A DNA stretch of 40,283 nt from Gallionella sp. (GTDB lineage: Bacteria > Pseudomonadota > Gammaproteobacteria > Burkholderiales > Gallionellaceae): contig DAICZN010000089.1 in the NCBI GenBank assembly GCA_027311105.1, positions 1 through 40,283 on the forward strand. Reading direction: 5' to 3'. Under the pieces are notes generated by a model that searched no databases, had not been told where the DNA came from, and saw only the letters and a list, made by a program, of their open reading frames with translations. This document shows positions 17,401-25,602 of this stretch, piece after piece. The position numbers were made by a program, and so were the translations under genes. How positions within the stretch are numbered: position 1 is the first letter of the stretch; every line of letters begins with the position of its first letter.

Positions 17401-17742
17401 AAGCTCCTTGCGCAACTGTTCCGAGTAGGCAAACGGAAAATGCTCGGCATATTTTTCGACAAAAAAATCGAAAGGGTTGAACACGGTCATGTCCGCAACC
17501 AGATCCACCACGACCTCCAGTTCAGTGGCAGGCTCGGGGAACACCAGCCGGGCAATGTGGTTGCCGTACGGATCCTGCTGCCAGTTAATGTAGTGTTTGG
17601 CGGGCAGGACTTTCAGGGAGTAACTCAGGATGGGCGTGCGGCAGTGTGCCGCCGGGCGCAGCCGCACTTCATGCGGGGATATGCCTACCGGGCGGTCGAA
17701 TTGATAGCGGGTTTTATGATTGAGTGCGACACGTATCGTCAT
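14437..17742 (-). CDS. Transglutaminase-like protein with DUF2126
   Basis: This is a very large protein of 1101 residues, the usual length of this family. The first 100 residues form the bacterial transglutaminase N-terminal beta domain (RPVGISPHEVRLRP). A transglutaminase/papain-like core follows with the expected catalytic triad: Cys183 in NSGSCRDSAWLL, His232 in DLHAWAEAF and Asp248 in GLDPTSGL. From about residue 310 onward is DUF2126, which begins VRLTMGGEPTFVS and includes GTGGGNHITLGG. Such proteins co-occur with circularly permuted ATP-grasp, alpha-E and Anbu genes, as they do here, and are thought to cleave or form amide bonds on a peptide substrate. The gene is on the opposite strand to those partners but only about 1.6 kb away. 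Confidence 0.93.
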   Translation of the reverse strand: MTIRVALNHKTRYQFDRPVGISPHEVRLRPAAHCRTPILSYSLKVLPAKHYINWQQDPYGNHIARLVFPEPATELEVVVDLVADMTVFNPFDFFVEKYAEHFPFAYSEQLRKELVPFLESDEAGPQFLALFDGINSALPEKLTTTDFLVEVNRRLHGRVAYTVRLDPGVQSCEQTLTLNSGSCRDSAWLLVHILRRFGIAARFASGYLIQLAADVKSLDGPSGTERDFTDLHAWAEAFIPGAGWVGLDPTSGLMAGEGHIPLACTAAPISAAPITGLVDVCQATLDFAMTVTRIHEDPRVTRPYTDAAWQAIDALGNEVDKELIAADVRLTMGGEPTFVSIDDMEGTEWNLTALGEDKRKLAGVLVQKLKQRFAPTGLLHFGQGKWYPGEPLPRWALGCYWRSDGKPMWNDIDLVADETRDYGYTEADARRYIEDLASRLGLDNSFVLPAYEDVWHHLMAEQRLPLNIQPLHHDLATPEARTRLTALLTQGLGKQAGYVLPLKAVEKRRDRWLSSSWPLKREQIFLLPGDSPLGYRLPLDELPWVAPDEREAVHIRDPFGQHPPLDSSAEQVAQKKKPRNDEKPKEIIHTALCVEAREGRLHVFMPPLPHIEDYLALVKEVEHSARALDMPLWLEGYPPPRDSRVQSFQVTPDPGVIEVNIHPAKTWQELVANTTILYEEARLTRLGTEKFMLDGRHTGTGGGNHITLGGPTAADSPMLRRPDLLRSLIAYWQNHPALSYLFSGMFVGPTSQSPRVDEARHDSLYELEIAFEQMDAGLKEGDESLTPWLVDRLLRNLLVDLTGNTHRAEFSIDKLYSPDSPAGRLGLLEFRAFEMPPHARMSLVQMLLLRTLAARFWKKPFKGGLVRWDTALHDRFLLPHFVAQDMQDVVRDLKTAGYKFEFEWLAPFLEFRFPRHGTVVYEGIALELRTAIEPWNVLGEEVKLGATARYVDSSLERLQVKVSNMTDSRHVVACNGRPVPLHPTGVKGEFVAGVRYRAWAPPSALHPTIGVHSPLVFDIVDTWSGRSIGGCTYHVVHPGGRSYETFPVNANEAEARSAARFRDHGHTPGAMSVQPESLNRDFPFTLDLRRMPDIPSGGTPK

Positions 17743-17761
17743 TGAACATTACCGTTTAATT

Positions 17762-18997
17762 TTATTCCAGTGACTCCCCGGCACCGGCTGCGGCAGTGAG
17801 CCTGGCCACGTTGTCTTTCGTGAAGAAGCCCTGAAAGTCGCCAAAACGTTGCACATACTCGATGATCAGTGCCGAGATCGGCGAGGCGGCGGAAAATATC
17901 TGCTTCAACCCGGCATCGCGTGAACCGACAACTTCCAGCAGGAAGCTCTTGCCCTGGCTGGCGATGGCATCGACCACAAAGTCGATGTTTTCCTTGCTGC
18001 CGCGCTCTCCGTCTTTCACCGACAGCGCGATGTGATGCAGGCGCGGGCCGAAATTGCGCACGAAAGTCTCGGTGGGGGATGGCAGTCCATCCAGATGGTT
18101 GACACAGTATGGCAGATTATTCGCTGTGAACACCTTGGCGGGGCTGAAGGATTCCGGCACCGGTCTGACACTCTTGCATACGTTGGTCGACGAGTTCTGG
18201 TCGGGAATGTTGTAACTGCCCCAGTAGTAATAACTGGACAAGGCCAGATATTCGAGCAGTGCCGCCTCGCGATTCTGGCTGTAGCCGCGGGTCGCGAGAT
18301 GGTCGACAGGCTGGATCAGATCGCCGATATCGAGCTTTCTCTGAAGCTCCTTGGCTTTTTCATAGGTATCTTGCGCATGAGGCATGATGCTGCAATTCCC
18401 CAGCGGGTGATAGACGCGCACCGCATTGGGTTCGCGCTCCATGTAGCCGACCACATTATGCGTATACGGCGAGGGTTTACTGAAACTGGCATTGGAAGGC
18501 AGGTCCAGGCCCGCCAGCGCATCGGCAGAGAAGAAGCGGAACTCCCGCGCCTGCTGCAGTTCCAGCACCCGCTCCCGGTCGCTGACCCAGAGTATCTCGC
18601 CCAGATAGCGACTATGGGGGCGCTGCGCGCCAGAGGGATGCAGGTCGTTCAGGTTACGGAAGATGTCATGGTAACCGGGGTCCTTGACTTCGCGCAGCAG
18701 GATGTCCGGAGAATTCATGTCGATGCGCAGGATATGCGTCAGGTGCCGCGGGCTGTCTAACGTCACCAGATAATGGTATGGTGTCATCAGCGCGAGTTCC
18801 GCGATGTACTCGATCGAGTTGCCCGGTTCGACCGTGATCATCAGCGCTTCTATGCCGCCTATCATATCTGTCAGGCCGCAACGATCCCGCTCTTCCAGCA
18901 GCCTCGGCAGATAGGTTTCGAAGAACTCGGAATTCAGCTTATCGCCGTTGCGCGGCAGTCCGGTTGATTTCAGTTTTGCAGCGTCTGGATAGTTCAT
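17762..18997 (-). CDS. HPPD-like two-domain VOC metalloprotein of unknown function
   Basis: This 411-residue protein looks like a distant relative of 4-hydroxyphenylpyruvate dioxygenase. The C-terminal half keeps all three expected iron ligands: His233 in QPVDHLATR, His322 in RLHHIALSVKD and Glu380 in LIIEYVQRFGD. The closing stretch QRFGDFQGFFTKDNVARL and the KQIFSA phrase are close to HPPD signatures. The N-terminal half is divergent and about 50 residues longer than in true HPPD, and no tyrosine-catabolism genes are nearby. It lies 19 bp upstream of the DUF2126 gene and next to the ATP-grasp/Anbu unit, so a role in oxidising a product of that system is inferred. It might act on a 2-oxo acid substrate. 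Confidence 0.8.
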   Translation of the reverse strand: MNYPDAAKLKSTGLPRNGDKLNSEFFETYLPRLLEERDRCGLTDMIGGIEALMITVEPGNSIEYIAELALMTPYHYLVTLDSPRHLTHILRIDMNSPDILLREVKDPGYHDIFRNLNDLHPSGAQRPHSRYLGEILWVSDRERVLELQQAREFRFFSADALAGLDLPSNASFSKPSPYTHNVVGYMEREPNAVRVYHPLGNCSIMPHAQDTYEKAKELQRKLDIGDLIQPVDHLATRGYSQNREAALLEYLALSSYYYWGSYNIPDQNSSTNVCKSVRPVPESFSPAKVFTANNLPYCVNHLDGLPSPTETFVRNFGPRLHHIALSVKDGERGSKENIDFVVDAIASQGKSFLLEVVGSRDAGLKQIFSAASPISALIIEYVQRFGDFQGFFTKDNVARLTAAAGAGESLE

Positions 18998-19167
18998 GCA
19001 GGACTTCGCTTGAGATAGGGGTCGGGCAGAATCAGGCGAACACTTCGAGCAACCTTGCCGTCATATGGCGGGCAGACCAATTCATTGCCGTGGTATGACT
19101 CGTCGATTACATTTTGTGCATTCATACTGCGAAGGTCCGGTAGATTTCCAAAAGCTCCACACGACAT
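18994..19167 (-). CDS. Possible small ORF overlapping the HPPD-like gene start
   Basis: Reading the minus strand shows a 57-codon ORF too short for the supplied track (an inner ATG at 19125 gives 43 codons). Its TGA overlaps the HPPD-like ATG as ATGA, the classic arrangement of translational coupling. The product ends LVCPPYDGKVARSVRLILPDP plus seven residues, a balanced composition unlike random sequence. No good ribosome site precedes either ATG. It could be a small coupled protein, a leader peptide, or the 3' remnant of a lost gene. It matches no family I know. Confidence 0.35.
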   Translation of the reverse strand: MSCGAFGNLPDLRSMNAQNVIDESYHGNELVCPPYDGKVARSVRLILPDPYLKRSPA

Positions 19168-19310
19168 CAGCAAATATTGAGCCAGTCACCCGCGAGTGGC
19201 AACCATCATTCAGCACCACCAGTCCGGAACCGGTATAGCCTTGAATTTGGTCGCCCGGGGAAAGCACGGGCTGTCTAGTTTGGGACCGTGCCGGGGTTTC
19301 GATAATTCAG

Positions 19311-19326
19311 TGGCATAGTATTCGCT
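19311..19326 (+). promoter_or_regulatory. Possible sigma-54 promoter of the ATP-grasp operon
   Basis: TGGCAT-AGTAT-TCGCT keeps the essential GG and GC at the exact ten-base spacing of sigma-54 promoters, with two mismatches to the extended consensus. The predicted start near 19337 leaves a leader of about 23 bases containing AAAGGGA before the ATG at 19360. A sigma-70 alternative upstream (TTGGGA and GATAAT with a 15-base spacer) is poorer. Confidence 0.35.
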
Positions 19327-19359
19327 TTAGTTCCATTAGAAAAACCAAAGGGACGCATT

Positions 19360-20811
19360 ATGGAACTCGCTTCTTCAGAATACGCCAGCAATACCGCCTA
19401 CGATGAACTGCTGGACCGCAAGCTGCTGCCGCGATCTACCGCCCAGCCGTTGTTCGATTACCTGAACTCCCTGGACCCGAGCGAACTGGCGGCACGCCAT
19501 CAGGCGGTGGACGCGACGATCATGGCGATGGGCATCACCTTCACGATCTACAGCGAGTCCGGCAACATCGACCGCGCATGGCCGTTCGATCCCATCCCGC
19601 GGGTCATGGCACGCAGTGAATGGGACTGGGTACAAGCCGGACTAAAACAGCGTCTGACCGCACTGAATCTGTTCATCAATGACCTGTACAACGAACAGAA
19701 TATCATCAGGGACGGCGTGTTTCCGGCAGAAGTGCTGGAAGGGTCGGGAAATTTCCGGCCCCAATGCATCGGCGTCACGCCCCGCTTTGGGATCTGGGCC
19801 CACATTTGCGGCACCGACCTGGTGCGTGACAGCGACGGGACCGTGTATGTACTTGAAGACAATCTGCGCGTTCCTTCCGGCGTGTCGTATATGCTGGAAA
19901 ACCGCCAGGTCATGAAGCGTATATTCCCCGAAGTATTCCGCACCTCCCATATCCTGCCCGTGGATGACTACCCCATGCAGCTCTACCAGACACTGGCAGC
20001 CCTGTCTCCCCGTCCCGGCGACCATCCGGTCATCGCGGTACTCACCCCGGGCATCTATAACTCGGCGTATTTCGAGCACAGTTATCTGGCCCAGCAGATG
20101 GGTGCATACCTTGTGGAAGGGTCGGATCTGCTGGTGGGCAAAGACGATGTCGTGTACATGAAAAGTATCGAAGGCCTGGAGCGCGTTGATGTGATCTACC
20201 GGCGCATCGACGATGAGTTTCTCGATCCGGAAGTATTCAATCCGGATTCCGTTCTGGGCGTGCGCGGTCTGATGCGGGCCTGGCGCAACGGCAATGTGGG
20301 CATTGCCAATGCGCCCGGCGCCGGCGTGGCGGACGACAAGGTGGTATACGCTTTTGTGCCGCAGATCATCCGCTACTATTTGGGTCAGGATGCCATCCTT
20401 GCCAACGTTCCGAGTTATCTGTGCATGTACGAAGACCAGCGCGAGCATGTGCTGAACAATCTGGACAAGCTGGTCGTCAAGCCGGCCAACGAATCTGGAG
20501 GTTACGGCATGCTGATCGGTCCGCGCGCCACACCCCAGGAACGCGCAAAATTCGCCGAGCTGATACGCGCCAATCCGAGAAATTACATGGCGCAGCCCAC
20601 ACTCGACATCTCCACCGCGCCCACTCTGGTGGACGGACAGCTGGCTCCGCGCCATCTGGATTTGCGCCCCTTCGTGTTGCAGGCGGACAAGCTTTACGCC
20701 ACCACCGGCGGATTGACACGGGTAGCCTTGCGCAAAGGTTCTCTGGTGGTCAATTCTTCGCAGGGGGGCGGCAGCAAGGACACCTGGATAGTCGAAGACG
20801 GGGTTGCCTGA
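19360..20811 (+). CDS. Circularly permuted ATP-grasp protein (COG2308 type)
   Basis: This 483-residue protein belongs to the circularly permuted ATP-grasp family (formerly DUF404/DUF407). Such enzymes are predicted to form amide bonds through an acyl-phosphate made from ATP. Characteristic stretches are GIWAHICGTDLVRDSDG with VYVLEDNLRVPSGVSYMLEN (about residues 147-185), the nucleotide-binding DKLVVKPANESGGYGM (about 368-383), and FVLQADKLYATTGGLTRVAL near the C-terminus. The ATG has a good AAAGGGA site. Its TGA overlaps the ATG of the alpha-E gene by one base. It starts the plus-strand unit ATP-grasp, alpha-E, Anbu, and diverges from the HPPD-like gene. Confidence 0.93.
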   Translation: MELASSEYASNTAYDELLDRKLLPRSTAQPLFDYLNSLDPSELAARHQAVDATIMAMGITFTIYSESGNIDRAWPFDPIPRVMARSEWDWVQAGLKQRLTALNLFINDLYNEQNIIRDGVFPAEVLEGSGNFRPQCIGVTPRFGIWAHICGTDLVRDSDGTVYVLEDNLRVPSGVSYMLENRQVMKRIFPEVFRTSHILPVDDYPMQLYQTLAALSPRPGDHPVIAVLTPGIYNSAYFEHSYLAQQMGAYLVEGSDLLVGKDDVVYMKSIEGLERVDVIYRRIDDEFLDPEVFNPDSVLGVRGLMRAWRNGNVGIANAPGAGVADDKVVYAFVPQIIRYYLGQDAILANVPSYLCMYEDQREHVLNNLDKLVVKPANESGGYGMLIGPRATPQERAKFAELIRANPRNYMAQPTLDISTAPTLVDGQLAPRHLDLRPFVLQADKLYATTGGLTRVALRKGSLVVNSSQGGGSKDTWIVEDGVA

Positions 20812-21797
20812 TGCTGGCCCGTGTAGCGGAAAATCTGTACTGGATGGCGCGCTATCTGGAAAGAACCGAAAATACCGCGCGTCTGATCAACAGCACCACG
20901 CATGTCCTGCTCGACCTGCCTCTCGGCGCTGCTTTCGGCTGGGCCAACCTGATCGAAATCGCCGGTCTGGATAACATGTTCCACCGGCATTATCCGGACG
21001 CCAATGAAGAGGCCATCATGTGCTTCCTGATCGAGGATGACCGGAACCCGAGCTCGATTCTGTCCTGCGTGCAATATGCCCGTGAGAACACCCGCACGCT
21101 GCGCGAGGAACTTCCTGCCGAAATGTGGGAACGCATCAACAGCCTGTTTCTGTATGTCCGGAAAAATGCCGCCACCGCCTGCCGCAGCAGGCGCGACCGC
21201 TACATGGTGCTGAACAGTGTCATCGAACAGCGTCATGCCATCGTCGGCCTGTTTTCGGGCACGATGGGGCACGACCTCGCCTACCAGATCATCAAGCTGG
21301 GCCGCAACATTGAACGCGCCGACATGACCACCCGCATTCTCGATCTCAATTCGGCGGTTCAGCTGCCGCAGGATAGCGTATTGCATGAGTCCATCATGGA
21401 GCGGATCTGGATGAGCACGCTGAACTCATTATCCGCTTACCAGGCTTACCGCCATCTGGTCAGCATGCATGTGCGCAGCAGGGAAGTGATCAACTTTCTG
21501 ATCGGCGACATACGCTTCCCGCGCAGCGTCGAGCACTGTTTGTCTGAAATAGAGTCCTGCCTCAAGTTGATGCCAAAATCGCAGCATCTGCAGAATATCG
21601 TCGCCCAGCTGCGGAACAAGATCTCACAACGCCATACCGGAGAACTCGGAGCCGTTGCGCTGCACGAATATCTGGATCTGTTGCAGGCCGAGCTGGGCAA
21701 AATTCACGATTTGTTGATGTACCATTACTTCCACGCATATCGAGTGGAACTTCCTTCCGCGGGGCCAACCCTGACAGAATCGGGATTTGCCGAGTGA
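20811..21797 (+). CDS. Alpha-E domain protein (COG2307 type)
   Basis: This 328-residue, almost entirely helical protein belongs to the alpha-E superfamily (DUF403). It pairs with circularly permuted ATP-grasp enzymes and is thought to assist the ligase reaction or bind its product. The family motif is at the very start (ENLYWMARYLERTENTAR) and is echoed mid-protein (KLGRNIERADMTTRILDL). The ORF track begins this frame at 20421, but that extension lies inside the ATP-grasp gene. The true start is the ATG at 20811, overlapping the upstream stop as TGATG, which implies coupled translation and matched amounts of the two proteins. Confidence 0.93.
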   Translation: MLARVAENLYWMARYLERTENTARLINSTTHVLLDLPLGAAFGWANLIEIAGLDNMFHRHYPDANEEAIMCFLIEDDRNPSSILSCVQYARENTRTLREELPAEMWERINSLFLYVRKNAATACRSRRDRYMVLNSVIEQRHAIVGLFSGTMGHDLAYQIIKLGRNIERADMTTRILDLNSAVQLPQDSVLHESIMERIWMSTLNSLSAYQAYRHLVSMHVRSREVINFLIGDIRFPRSVEHCLSEIESCLKLMPKSQHLQNIVAQLRNKISQRHTGELGAVALHEYLDLLQAELGKIHDLLMYHYFHAYRVELPSAGPTLTESGFAE

Positions 21798-21838
21798 CAT
21801 CGCGCATGTTAGTGTTACGCGATTGGCTATATGCCTGA

Positions 21839-21868
21839 TTAACCGTTCAAACCAACACGTCCTAAAAT
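21839..21868 (+). promoter_or_regulatory. Possible promoter giving a leaderless Anbu mRNA
   Basis: TTAACC (21839-21844) and TAAAAT (21863-21868) are separated by 18 bases. The -10 box ends six bases before the Anbu ATG, so transcription would begin at or next to the A of the start codon. No ribosome site is visible in front of this ATG, which fits a leaderless transcript. The -35 match is only moderate, and read-through from the upstream operon is equally possible. Confidence 0.3.
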
Positions 21869-21874
21869 ACCAAC

Positions 21875-22612
21875 ATGACTTACTGCGTTGCCATCAACAC
21901 CGATCAGGGGCTGGTATTCTGCTCGGACTCCCGCACCAACGGGGGGCTCGACAATATTTCCGTCTATTCAAAGATGCATACTTTTGTGTGGCCCGGCGAA
22001 CGCACATTCACTTTGCTTTCCGGGGGTAATCTGGCCACCACCCAGTCCGTGGTGAAGCATCTGTGGAGTGATATCGAGAGTGCGGCAGCGGTGAATCTGC
22101 GCAACGTCGCCAATATGCTGAAGGCTTCAGACTATATTGCCGCCATCAGCTCCAGTGTGCAGAAACAGCATACCGACCGCGACACCGCCAGCACGAACTT
22201 TGAGGCGACTTTCATCTTTGGCGGCCAAATCGGCACCGAACGCCCGGAGACCATGCTGATTTATCCCCAGGGTAACTACATACACGAGTCTGAGGAACAT
22301 CCCTTCCTGCAGATCGGTGAAGTCAAATATGGCAAACCCATCCTCGACCGGGTCATCAAGCGCACCACACCATTGGCTGATGCCGCGCGCTGCGCGCTGG
22401 TGTCGATGAACTCCACGGTTCGCAGCAACCTGACAGTCGGTCCGCCGATCGATTTGCTGATTTATGAAAAGGACCGCCTTGATTTCGGCCAACGCTTAAC
22501 CATGACCGAAAACGACCCGTTTTCGAAACAGATTTCCGATTCATGGAGTCAGGGTCTGGTTCAGGCACTGGAAAACCTGCCGCGCTTTACGTGGGAGCAA
22601 CAGCCAACCTAA
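21875..22612 (+). CDS. Anbu, proteasome-like peptidase
   Basis: This 245-residue protein is a member of the Anbu (ancestral beta-subunit) branch of Ntn-hydrolases, related to HslV and proteasome beta-subunits. After removal of Met1 the nucleophile is Thr2 ([24 protein letters not shown]). The supporting Asp18 (SDSR) and Lys33 (YSKMH) sit at proteasome-like positions. Family members assemble into open helical or ring-like particles rather than closed barrels. Unlike HslV, no ATPase partner (HslU) is adjacent. The gene follows the alpha-E gene by 77 bp. Co-occurrence with ATP-grasp, alpha-E and transglutaminase genes is the recurring genomic context for Anbu, suggesting it cleaves a product of those enzymes. 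Confidence 0.92.
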   Translation: MTYCVAINTDQGLVFCSDSRTNGGLDNISVYSKMHTFVWPGERTFTLLSGGNLATTQSVVKHLWSDIESAAAVNLRNVANMLKASDYIAAISSSVQKQHTDRDTASTNFEATFIFGGQIGTERPETMLIYPQGNYIHESEEHPFLQIGEVKYGKPILDRVIKRTTPLADAARCALVSMNSTVRSNLTVGPPIDLLIYEKDRLDFGQRLTMTENDPFSKQISDSWSQGLVQALENLPRFTWEQQPT

Positions 22613-22706
22613 CCAGGCTGTGCTGCGGACCTTGACAATAGTCCTGCGGTGCACCCCGAACCGGGAAGCATCCGCACCGCCTTCCCGGTACTCCCGTAAT
22701 CACGTG

Positions 22707-22735
22707 TTGGGAAAGCATGCAAAATCGCGTATATT
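22707..22735 (+). promoter_or_regulatory. uvrA promoter, sigma-70 type
   Basis: TTGGGA (22707-22712), a 17-base spacer and TATATT (22730-22735) form a good promoter about 30 bases upstream of the uvrA ATG. No CTGT-N8-ACAG LexA box is visible in the 22613-22765 gap, so uvrA may not be SOS-controlled here, unlike in E. coli. Confidence 0.55.
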
Positions 22736-22765
22736 GGCGGGCTGGCTTCACTCAGGTTGGTTCGC

Positions 22766-25585
22766 ATGGAACAGATACGGATACGCGGTGCACGCACCCA
22801 TAATTTAAAGAACATAAGCCTTGATTTGCCGCGCCACAAACTGGTGGTGATCACCGGTTTGTCGGGTTCCGGTAAGTCCTCACTCGCGTTTGATACCTTG
22901 TATGCAGAGGGACAGCGCCGCTATGTGGAGTCGCTGTCGGCGTACGCGCGACAGTTCTTGCAATTGATGGAAAAGCCGGATGTGGACTTGATCGAGGGCC
23001 TGTCGCCGGCCATCGCCATCGAACAAAAAGCCACTTCGCATAACCCGCGCTCGACGGTCGGCACGGTCACCGAAATCCACGATTACCTGCGCCTGCTGTT
23101 CGCGCGCGCGGGCGATCCGTATTGTCCGCAGCATGACCTGGTGCTGCAGGCGCAGAGCGTCGGGCAGATGGTCGATCATGTGCTGCAACTTCCCGAAGGC
23201 ACGCGCATCATGATTCTTTCCCCCCTGGTCGTCGAGCGCAAGGGCGAGCAGTTGGATCTGTTCGACGAGCTGCGCGCGCAGGGCTTTACGCGGCTGCGCA
23301 TCAACGGCAAAGTGTACGAGATGGACACGCTGCCGACCCTGCAAAAAACAAAAAAGCACACTGTGGAAATCGTCGTGGACAGGCTGAAAGTGAATGCGGA
23401 ATCCAAACAGCGCCTGGCGGAATCTTTCGAGACCGCGTTGCGGCACGCCGACGGCCGCGCTGTTGCGGTCGAAATGGATACGGACAAGGAGCATTCATTC
23501 TCGGCAAAATTCGCCTGTCCGGTCTGTAACTATTCATTGCCGGAACTGGAACCGCGCCTGTTCTCGTTCAATAACCCGATGGGTGCCTGCCCCAAGTGCG
23601 ACGGTCTTGGCAACATCAGTTTTTTCGACCCCAAACGCATCGTCGCTTTCCCGACTCTCAGCCTGAGCTCCGGTGCGATCAAGGGCTGGGACAGGCGCAA
23701 CCAGTTCTACCACCAACTGCTCGCCGGACTCGCCAAACACTACAACTTCGATATAGAACAATCTTTCGAGAGCCTGCCGGAAAAGATCCAGCAGGTGATT
23801 TTGTACGGCAGCGGCAAAACCGAGATCGCTTTCCAATATCTGAACGAGCGCGGCAAACCGACACTGCGCGAACACGCCTTCGAAGGCGTCGTGCACAATC
23901 TGGAGCGCCGCTACAAGGAGACCGATTCGCCCACCGTGCGCGAGGAGCTGGCGAAATACCTGAACAGCTGCACCTGCCCGGAATGCAAGGGCACGCGCCT
24001 GCGCCTGGAAGCGCGTCATGTGCGCGTTGCGGACAAAAACCTATACGAGATCAGCGCACTGCCGCTGAAGCAGGCCCTGGCTTTCTTCCAGGGCTTGAAA
24101 CTGCAGGGGCAAAAACAGGTTATTGCGGACAAAATCGTGCTGGAAATTGCCAGTCGTTTATCGTTCCTGAACAACGTCGGGCTGGATTATTTGTCCCTGG
24201 AACGTTCCGCCGAAACCCTGTCCGGTGGCGAGGCACAGCGCATACGGCTCGCCTCGCAGATCGGCTCCGGGCTGACCGGAGTGATGTATGTGCTGGACGA
24301 GCCCTCGATAGGTTTGCATCAGCGCGACAACGACCGGCTGTTGACCACATTGAAAAAACTGCGCGACATGGGCAACAGCGTGATCGTGGTTGAACACGAT
24401 GAAGAGGCGATCCGCAACGCAGATTATGTGGTGGACATGGGGCCGGGCGCGGGTGAGCACGGCGGACTGATAGTTGCGCAAGGCACGCCGGACGATATCT
24501 GCCGGAACAAGGATTCGCTGACCGGCGATTACATGACCGGCCGCCGCAGCATCGCGATGCCGGCAAAATCCCGCAAGCCGGATCCGGAACGCATGCTGCA
24601 AATTGTCAGCGCCAGCGGCAACAACCTCAAGGACGTGACGCTGAACCTGCCCGTCGGCCTGATGGTTTGTGTGACCGGAGTATCCGGTTCGGGAAAGTCA
24701 ACACTGATCAACGACACTCTGTATCCCGCCGTGGCCCGGCATCTGTACGGCAGCAACACCGAGCCTGCACCCTACGCCGAGATCAGCGGGCTGGAATTTT
24801 TCGACAAGGTGATCAACGTAGACCAGAGCCCGATCGGTCGAACACCGCGTTCCAATCCGGCAACTTATACCGGCCTGTTCACGCCTATCCGCGAACTCTT
24901 TGCCGGCGTGCCGTCATCGCGCGAGCGTGGTTACGGCCCCGGACGCTTTTCGTTCAACGTCAAGGGCGGGCGCTGTGAATCCTGCCAGGGCGACGGTGTT
25001 ATCAAGGTTGAAATGCACTTTTTGCCGGATGTATATGTGCCCTGCGACGTGTGCCACGGCCATCGCTACAATCGCGAAACCCTGGAGATCAACTACAAGG
25101 GCAGGAACGTACACCAGATACTGCTGATGACCGTCGAACAGGCGCATGAATTTTTCAAGCCTGTGCCTATCATCGCTCGCAAACTGCAAACGCTGCTCGA
25201 TGTCGGCCTGGGATACATCACGCTGGGGCAATCAGCCACCACGCTGTCCGGAGGGGAAGCGCAACGCGTGAAGCTTTCGCTGGAACTATCCAAACGCGAC
25301 ACAGGCAGGACACTCTATATCCTCGATGAGCCAACCACCGGCCTGCACTTCCACGACATCGCGATGCTGCTCAAGGTGATCCACAAACTTCGCGACCAGG
25401 GCAACACCGTGGTGGTAATCGAGCACAACCTCGACGTGATCAAGACCGCCGACTGGGTGATCGATCTCGGCCCGGAAGGCGGAGAAGGCGGCGGCCGCAT
25501 CATTGCCGAAGGCTCGCCCAAGGAACTTGCGCAGAACAAGCTCAGCGCCACAGGAATGTATTTGAAACAGGCACTCGACAGATAA
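22766..25585 (+). CDS. uvrA: Excinuclease ABC subunit A
   Basis: UvrA is the damage-recognition ATPase of nucleotide excision repair and loads UvrB onto lesions. The 939-residue protein has two ABC ATPase modules. Walker A motifs are GLSGSGKSS (residues 31-39) and GVSGSGKST in the second module; both signature sequences are present ([12 protein letters not shown] and [12 protein letters not shown]), as are the Walker B boxes [11 protein letters not shown] and [11 protein letters not shown]. Zinc-binding cysteine pairs appear in CPVC/CPKC, CTCPEC and CESC/CDVC. I use the ATG at 22766 ([17 protein letters not shown]), which matches the family's start, rather than the TTG three codons earlier. 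arfB follows after 17 bp. Confidence 0.97.
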   Translation: MEQIRIRGARTHNLKNISLDLPRHKLVVITGLSGSGKSSLAFDTLYAEGQRRYVESLSAYARQFLQLMEKPDVDLIEGLSPAIAIEQKATSHNPRSTVGTVTEIHDYLRLLFARAGDPYCPQHDLVLQAQSVGQMVDHVLQLPEGTRIMILSPLVVERKGEQLDLFDELRAQGFTRLRINGKVYEMDTLPTLQKTKKHTVEIVVDRLKVNAESKQRLAESFETALRHADGRAVAVEMDTDKEHSFSAKFACPVCNYSLPELEPRLFSFNNPMGACPKCDGLGNISFFDPKRIVAFPTLSLSSGAIKGWDRRNQFYHQLLAGLAKHYNFDIEQSFESLPEKIQQVILYGSGKTEIAFQYLNERGKPTLREHAFEGVVHNLERRYKETDSPTVREELAKYLNSCTCPECKGTRLRLEARHVRVADKNLYEISALPLKQALAFFQGLKLQGQKQVIADKIVLEIASRLSFLNNVGLDYLSLERSAETLSGGEAQRIRLASQIGSGLTGVMYVLDEPSIGLHQRDNDRLLTTLKKLRDMGNSVIVVEHDEEAIRNADYVVDMGPGAGEHGGLIVAQGTPDDICRNKDSLTGDYMTGRRSIAMPAKSRKPDPERMLQIVSASGNNLKDVTLNLPVGLMVCVTGVSGSGKSTLINDTLYPAVARHLYGSNTEPAPYAEISGLEFFDKVINVDQSPIGRTPRSNPATYTGLFTPIRELFAGVPSSRERGYGPGRFSFNVKGGRCESCQGDGVIKVEMHFLPDVYVPCDVCHGHRYNRETLEINYKGRNVHQILLMTVEQAHEFFKPVPIIARKLQTLLDVGLGYITLGQSATTLSGGEAQRVKLSLELSKRDTGRTLYILDEPTTGLHFHDIAMLLKVIHKLRDQGNTVVVIEHNLDVIKTADWVIDLGPEGGEGGGRIIAEGSPKELAQNKLSATGMYLKQALDR

Positions 25586-25602
25586 TTTCCCCGGGCACGA
25601 TT

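Noticed and set aside
20421-20810. N-terminal extension of the alpha-E ORF
   Set aside because: It is an out-of-frame reading of the ATP-grasp gene; the family start MLARVAENLYW is at 20811.
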